This document shows, piece by piece, positions 60,463 through 64,000 of a DNA stretch of 64,000 nt. The notes below the pieces were generated by a model that worked only from the letters and a program-made list of their open reading frames with translations, searched no databases and was not told the DNA's origin. The translations under genes and the position numbers were made by a program. This stretch comes from Citrobacter sp. RHB25-C09 (lineage in GTDB: Bacteria; Pseudomonadota; Gammaproteobacteria; Enterobacterales; Enterobacteriaceae): positions 2,976,001 to 3,040,000 of the forward strand of contig NZ_CP057483.1 in the NCBI RefSeq assembly GCF_013836145.1, written 5' to 3'. Positions within the stretch are counted from its first letter, which is position 1. Each line of letters opens with the position of its first letter.

Positions 60463-60539
60463 TGAAACGCTGTGTTTTACCTTAATGGTGTAAGTATAGT
60501 CAATCTGAGTTTACAGTTTGACCAACCCACAGCGTTTCA
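60463..60539. repeat. 77-nt segment bounded by a 12-bp inverted repeat
   Basis: TGAAACGCTGTG (60463-60474) and CACAGCGTTTCA (60528-60539) are perfect inverted copies around 53 bp, between sixA and fadJ. The inside shows no gene, REP or tRNA features. Origin and role unknown. Confidence 0.75.
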
Positions 60540-60570
60540 GTGCGGATTTACCTTAGGTTAGACCTTGTTA

Positions 60571-62712
60571 TTACAGGTCAGTTGCATCCGCCTTCCAGAA
60601 ACTTTCCCCTCGCTCCGCCATCTGTAGCAGGGCTTCACACGGGACAAAGCGTGAGCCATATTGCGCAGCCAGGCGTTGCAATATCGCAACCACTTCATCC
60701 GCGCCAAGAGAGTCCATATACCGGAACGGGCCACCAAGGAACGGCGGAAAACCGATACCAAACACCGCGCCAATGTCGCCATCGCGCGCATTTCGAATCA
60801 CCTGCTCATCAAAGCAGCGTGCCGCTTCGTTGAGCATTAACATCACACATCGCTCGGCGATCTGCTGGGCAGAAAGTTTGCTCTGCCCTTGCGCCCCGAT
60901 AAGAGGATAAATTGCCGGGTCGACCTGTTTTTTGCTTTTACGCCCTTTTGCACCGTAAAGATAGAAACCCCGACCATTTTTTCTACCTTTGCGATCGTCA
61001 TTCAAAATTGATGCAACAACATTTGCAGGGGCAGCAAAACGCTCACCGTAAGCGGCTTCGAGGATCGGTATAATTTTAGTGCCGGTGTCGATTCCCACCT
61101 CATCCAAAAGTTGGATTGGCCCTACGGGAAAACCAAACTTCACTAATGCGTGGTCGATCTGCTCAATGCGCTCACCTTCCGTGAGCATGCGAATCGCTTC
61201 GTTGATATACGGCGCAAGAATGCGGTTTACATAGAACCCGGCTTTATCGCGCACGACAATCGGTGTTTTACCCTGTTTTTTAGCCAGCTTAACGGTGGTC
61301 GCGACCGTTTGCCCGGAGGTCCCGGCATGGGGAATGACCTCCACCAGCGGCATTTTTTCCACCGGGCTAAAAAAGTGCAAGCCAATGACCTGTTCAGGTC
61401 TGGCCGCGTTTGCCGCGATATCGCCAATCGGCAAAGATGAGGTGTTGGAAGCAAAAATGGTGTGAGAAGCGCAATTTTGTTCAACTTCTGCCACCATCTG
61501 CTGTTTTAACGCCAGATCTTCAAATACCGCTTCAATAATCACGTCTCGTTGAGAAAAGCCACGATAATCCGTAGATCCTGAAATCAGCGCCAGCTGCTTG
61601 TCACGCTCGCTGGCTTTGATATGACGGCGGCGCACCTTCGTTTCAAGCTGATCCCAGCTGTACTTCAGCGCATGATTGATTCCCTTAGGATTTATGTCTT
61701 TGATACGGACTGGCAAGCCCCCTTTACAGGCGGTGACGTAGGCGATTCCCCCGCCCATTAACCCGCCACCGAGAACCCCAACGCTGTTCAGTGGCCCCGG
61801 AGCGACATCGCTGCCAGGATCTTTTTTCACATCGGTGCTGGCAAAGAAAATATTGCGCAACGCCTGCGATTGCGGAGTCATCGCCAGCTCACCAAACGCG
61901 CGCGCTTCGGCGTCGTAGCCGCTGCTGCTGCCCTGTGCCAGCCCGGTTTCGATCACCTGTAAAATACGCCCGGTCGCCGGATAATTGCCGAGGGTTTTCT
62001 GTTCCGTCTTTTTACTCACCATACGGAACAACAATGCCCGTCCAAGCGGCCCCGCCAGAATGCGTTCACGCACCGGAAGAGGCCGCTGAGTCGGACGCTC
62101 TTTTTTTGCCAGTTCAACAGCCGCTTCCAGCAGGATCGCATGGGGGACCACATCATCGACCAGTCCGGCTTTTAGCGCCTGGCGGGCACGAAGTTGTTTA
62201 CCGGTGAGGATCATCTCCAGTGCGGTACTTACCCCCACCAGACGTGGCAAGCGCTGGGTACCTCCAGAGCCTGGTAGCAACCCTAATTGAACTTCCGGTA
62301 GCCCAAGAACCGTTTTCGCATCGTCAGTACAGACCCGCGCATGACAAGCCAGCGCCAGTTCCAGGCCGCCGCCCATGCATGCGCCGTGAATGGCGGCTAC
62401 CACCGGAATGGGCAGCGCGTTGATTTCCGCCATCAGCTGTTGCCCCTGTCGCGCCAGTGTTTCAGCCTCTTGCGCACTTTTACATTGGCCGATCATGTTA
62501 ATGTCCGCGCCGGCGATAAAATTGTCCGGTTTGGCGGAAATGATCACAACGCCATGTAAGGCTTTGTTCTCGCGAATTTGTTTCAGAATGACCCGCACCT
62601 GTGAGGCAAATTCTGCCTTCAGGGTATTCATCTTTTCACCCGGAACATCAACAGAGATGACCGCGACGTTATCCAGACGGACGTTAAGCGTAAAAGCCGA
62701 TGCCATTTCCAT
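60571..62712 (-). CDS. fadJ: Fatty acid oxidation complex subunit alpha FadJ
   Basis: Multifunctional enoyl-CoA hydratase and 3-hydroxyacyl-CoA dehydrogenase used for anaerobic beta-oxidation in E. coli; 713 residues. The crotonase domain (1-190) has AGADINMIG, HGACMGGGLELALACHARV and GLLPGSGGTQRLPR; the NAD domain starts near residue 310 with VGVLGGGLMGGGIAYVTA and holds HFFSPVEKMPLVEV; the C-terminal dehydrogenase parts follow. It overlaps the fadI stop by 1 bp. Confidence 0.97.
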   Translation of the reverse strand: MEMASAFTLNVRLDNVAVISVDVPGEKMNTLKAEFASQVRVILKQIRENKALHGVVIISAKPDNFIAGADINMIGQCKSAQEAETLARQGQQLMAEINALPIPVVAAIHGACMGGGLELALACHARVCTDDAKTVLGLPEVQLGLLPGSGGTQRLPRLVGVSTALEMILTGKQLRARQALKAGLVDDVVPHAILLEAAVELAKKERPTQRPLPVRERILAGPLGRALLFRMVSKKTEQKTLGNYPATGRILQVIETGLAQGSSSGYDAEARAFGELAMTPQSQALRNIFFASTDVKKDPGSDVAPGPLNSVGVLGGGLMGGGIAYVTACKGGLPVRIKDINPKGINHALKYSWDQLETKVRRRHIKASERDKQLALISGSTDYRGFSQRDVIIEAVFEDLALKQQMVAEVEQNCASHTIFASNTSSLPIGDIAANAARPEQVIGLHFFSPVEKMPLVEVIPHAGTSGQTVATTVKLAKKQGKTPIVVRDKAGFYVNRILAPYINEAIRMLTEGERIEQIDHALVKFGFPVGPIQLLDEVGIDTGTKIIPILEAAYGERFAAPANVVASILNDDRKGRKNGRGFYLYGAKGRKSKKQVDPAIYPLIGAQGQSKLSAQQIAERCVMLMLNEAARCFDEQVIRNARDGDIGAVFGIGFPPFLGGPFRYMDSLGADEVVAILQRLAAQYGSRFVPCEALLQMAERGESFWKADATDL

Positions 62713-64000
62713 TATTCCGCCTCCAGAACCATTGCCGCACCCAGTCCACCGGCCGCACAGGCGGTAACCAGACCAAAACCTCCTCCGCGACGACGCAGTT
62801 CATTCAGCGTTTGCGTGATCATTCGTGCACCGGTAGCGGCAAAGGGGTGTCCGTAGGCAATTGAACCGCCCAGCACGTTAAATTTGCTATCGTCTACTTC
62901 GCCGGTGGCATGTGAACGTCCGAGCACTTCGCGGGCAAAACGTTCACTGCCCAGCAACTGGAGGTTAGCCAACGTCTGAGCGGCAAAGGCTTCATGCATA
63001 TCAATGAGCGTGAGGTCGGCCATGGTTAAGCCGGCGCGCTCCAGCGCCAGGGGGGTTGACCAGGCGGGCCCCAACAGCATGTCCTTCCAGACATCAATCG
63101 CAGTGAACGCATAGCTGCGCAAATAACCCAGCGGCACCAGCCCTAACTCTTTGGCGCGAGATTCCGTCATCAGAATGACGGCCGCGGCGCCATCCGTCAG
63201 CGGCGTACTGTTGGCTGCTGTCACGGTGCCGTATTTACGGTCAAATGCCGGACGCAGTCTGGCGTAATCTGACAGCGTAGAGTTACCGCGAATATTGTTA
63301 TCTTCTGAGAGTGGATCTTTAAACGGCGGGGTGTATGTCGTCATTACCTCATCCGTGAGCCTTCCTTCCGCCCACGCCTGCGCGGCGCGCTGGTGAGAAC
63401 GGTGAGCCAGCGCATCCTGCTGCTCGCGGGTGATGCCATAGGTTTTCGCCATTTGTTCCGCGGTATCCCCCATCCGCAAGCCGGTTGAGTATTCAGCCAC
63501 GGCGGGTGGCACGGGCATAAGATCGCGTAACCGCAGACGGGAAAAGAGCTTCAGGCGCTGCCCCATCGTCCGGGCTTTGTTGACATCAACCAGCACGCGC
63601 GCCAGCTTTTTGCTCACCCCAATGGGAAGTACAGAAGAGGAATCGGCCCCGCCGGCAATGCCCGCCCGAATAGTCCCGGCCATCAGGCTTTCAGCAACGT
63701 TGGCCACCGCCTGAAAGCTGGTCGCGCAGGCCCGGCTCACGCTGTAAGCGTCGGTATGCACATTCATCCCGGTGCCCAACACAATTTCACGGGCAATATT
63801 CGGCGCTTCCGGCATTTGCACGACCTGGCCAAACACCAGTTGTTCAATCACATCAGCAGGGATTTCACTACGGGCAAGGAGTTCACCGACGACCATTTTT
63901 CCAAGATCAACGGCGGGAATGCCATGATAGGCGGTTGCCTGACGGGCAAAAGGCGTGCGCAATCCACTCACAATGGCGATGCGATCGCCCTGACGGGTGA
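62712..64000 (-). CDS. fadI: Acetyl-CoA acyltransferase FadI, start missing
   Basis: Beta-ketothiolase partner of FadJ. The frame is open to the right edge of the window, where TRQGDRIAIVSGLRTPFARQ aligns with the N-terminus of E. coli FadI, so only about seven residues are cut off. The catalytic Cys lies in VSRACATSFQAV, the His in GGSIAYGHPFAATGARM and the second Cys in LVTACAAGGLGAAMVLEAE. It forms an operon with fadJ; its FadR-controlled promoter would lie outside. Confidence 0.97.
   Translation of the reverse strand, partial: TRQGDRIAIVSGLRTPFARQATAYHGIPAVDLGKMVVGELLARSEIPADVIEQLVFGQVVQMPEAPNIAREIVLGTGMNVHTDAYSVSRACATSFQAVANVAESLMAGTIRAGIAGGADSSSVLPIGVSKKLARVLVDVNKARTMGQRLKLFSRLRLRDLMPVPPAVAEYSTGLRMGDTAEQMAKTYGITREQQDALAHRSHQRAAQAWAEGRLTDEVMTTYTPPFKDPLSEDNNIRGNSTLSDYARLRPAFDRKYGTVTAANSTPLTDGAAAVILMTESRAKELGLVPLGYLRSYAFTAIDVWKDMLLGPAWSTPLALERAGLTMADLTLIDMHEAFAAQTLANLQLLGSERFAREVLGRSHATGEVDDSKFNVLGGSIAYGHPFAATGARMITQTLNELRRRGGGFGLVTACAAGGLGAAMVLEAE

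Noticed and set aside
60463..60539. tRNA-like gene in the 77-nt segment between sixA and fadJ
   Set aside because: The length fits a tRNA, but the end stem is 12 bp instead of 7, there is no T-loop GTTCGA-type motif and no CCA end.

Overview
The window is an uninterrupted stretch of enterobacterial core chromosome. It carries about 62 protein genes, nearly all recognisable as orthologues of Escherichia coli and Salmonella genes in the familiar order from nuoN to fadI. GC is moderate to high in genes and falls in a few AT-rich intergenic regions. I see no rRNA, tRNA, insertion sequence, prophage or CRISPR array. A cheV gene next to nuoN, a Salmonella-like HisM C-terminus and an acetyltransferase gene where E. 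coli K-12 has yfcI all point to the Citrobacter/Salmonella side of the Enterobacteriaceae. Citrobacter is my best guess, from remembered sequences and not from a search.

Layout: (1) 1-474, the 3' end of cheV. (2) 587-15584, the thirteen-gene nuo operon (nuoA to nuoN, minus strand) for NADH:quinone oxidoreductase, followed by a UUCG-loop terminator. (3) 16213-17151 lrhA, then a 927-bp AT-rich control region shared with divergent alaA. (4) yfbR, then yfbS, hxpA, yfbU and yfbV on the minus strand. (5) ackA-pta, the acetate/acetyl-phosphate pathway. (6) yfcC, yfcD, yfcE, yfcF, yfcG, folX, yfcH and a GNAT acetyltransferase gene. (7) The histidine and lysine/arginine/ornithine uptake genes argT-hisJ-hisQ-hisM-hisP. 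(8) ubiX-purF-cvpA behind a PurR operator, dedD-folC, accD, dedA, and truA-usg-pdxB. (9) flk and yfcJ, then a degenerate spot with two gene remnants. (10) fabB with FabR- and FadR-type operators, mnmC, and the minus-strand run prmB-aroC-mepA-yfcA-epmC with yfcL. (11) smrB, sixA, and the fatty-acid oxidation pair fadJ-fadI, with fadI cut by the window end.

The genes cover respiration (nuo, acetate overflow, ubiquinone prenyl-FMN), amino-acid uptake and turnover (his/argT, alaA, yfcC), fatty-acid synthesis and breakdown (accD, fabB, fadIJ), one-carbon, purine, vitamin B6 and aromatic synthesis (folC, folX, purF, pdxB, aroC), and translation-related modification (truA, mnmC, prmB, epmC, smrB). 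REP/BIME elements of the Y/Z type sit in many intergenic gaps.

I found no new multi-gene system. The items most worth a second look are regulatory or structural: a tandem ARG-box pair over the yfcC promoter; an 11-bp inverted repeat just ahead of the acetyltransferase start; a 12-bp inverted repeat bounding 77 nt between sixA and fadJ; a pentanucleotide repeat in the argT leader behind a sigma-54 promoter; a third hairpin in the ackA-pta spacer; and what looks like a deletion scar that removed the 5' halves of two divergent genes beside yfcJ.
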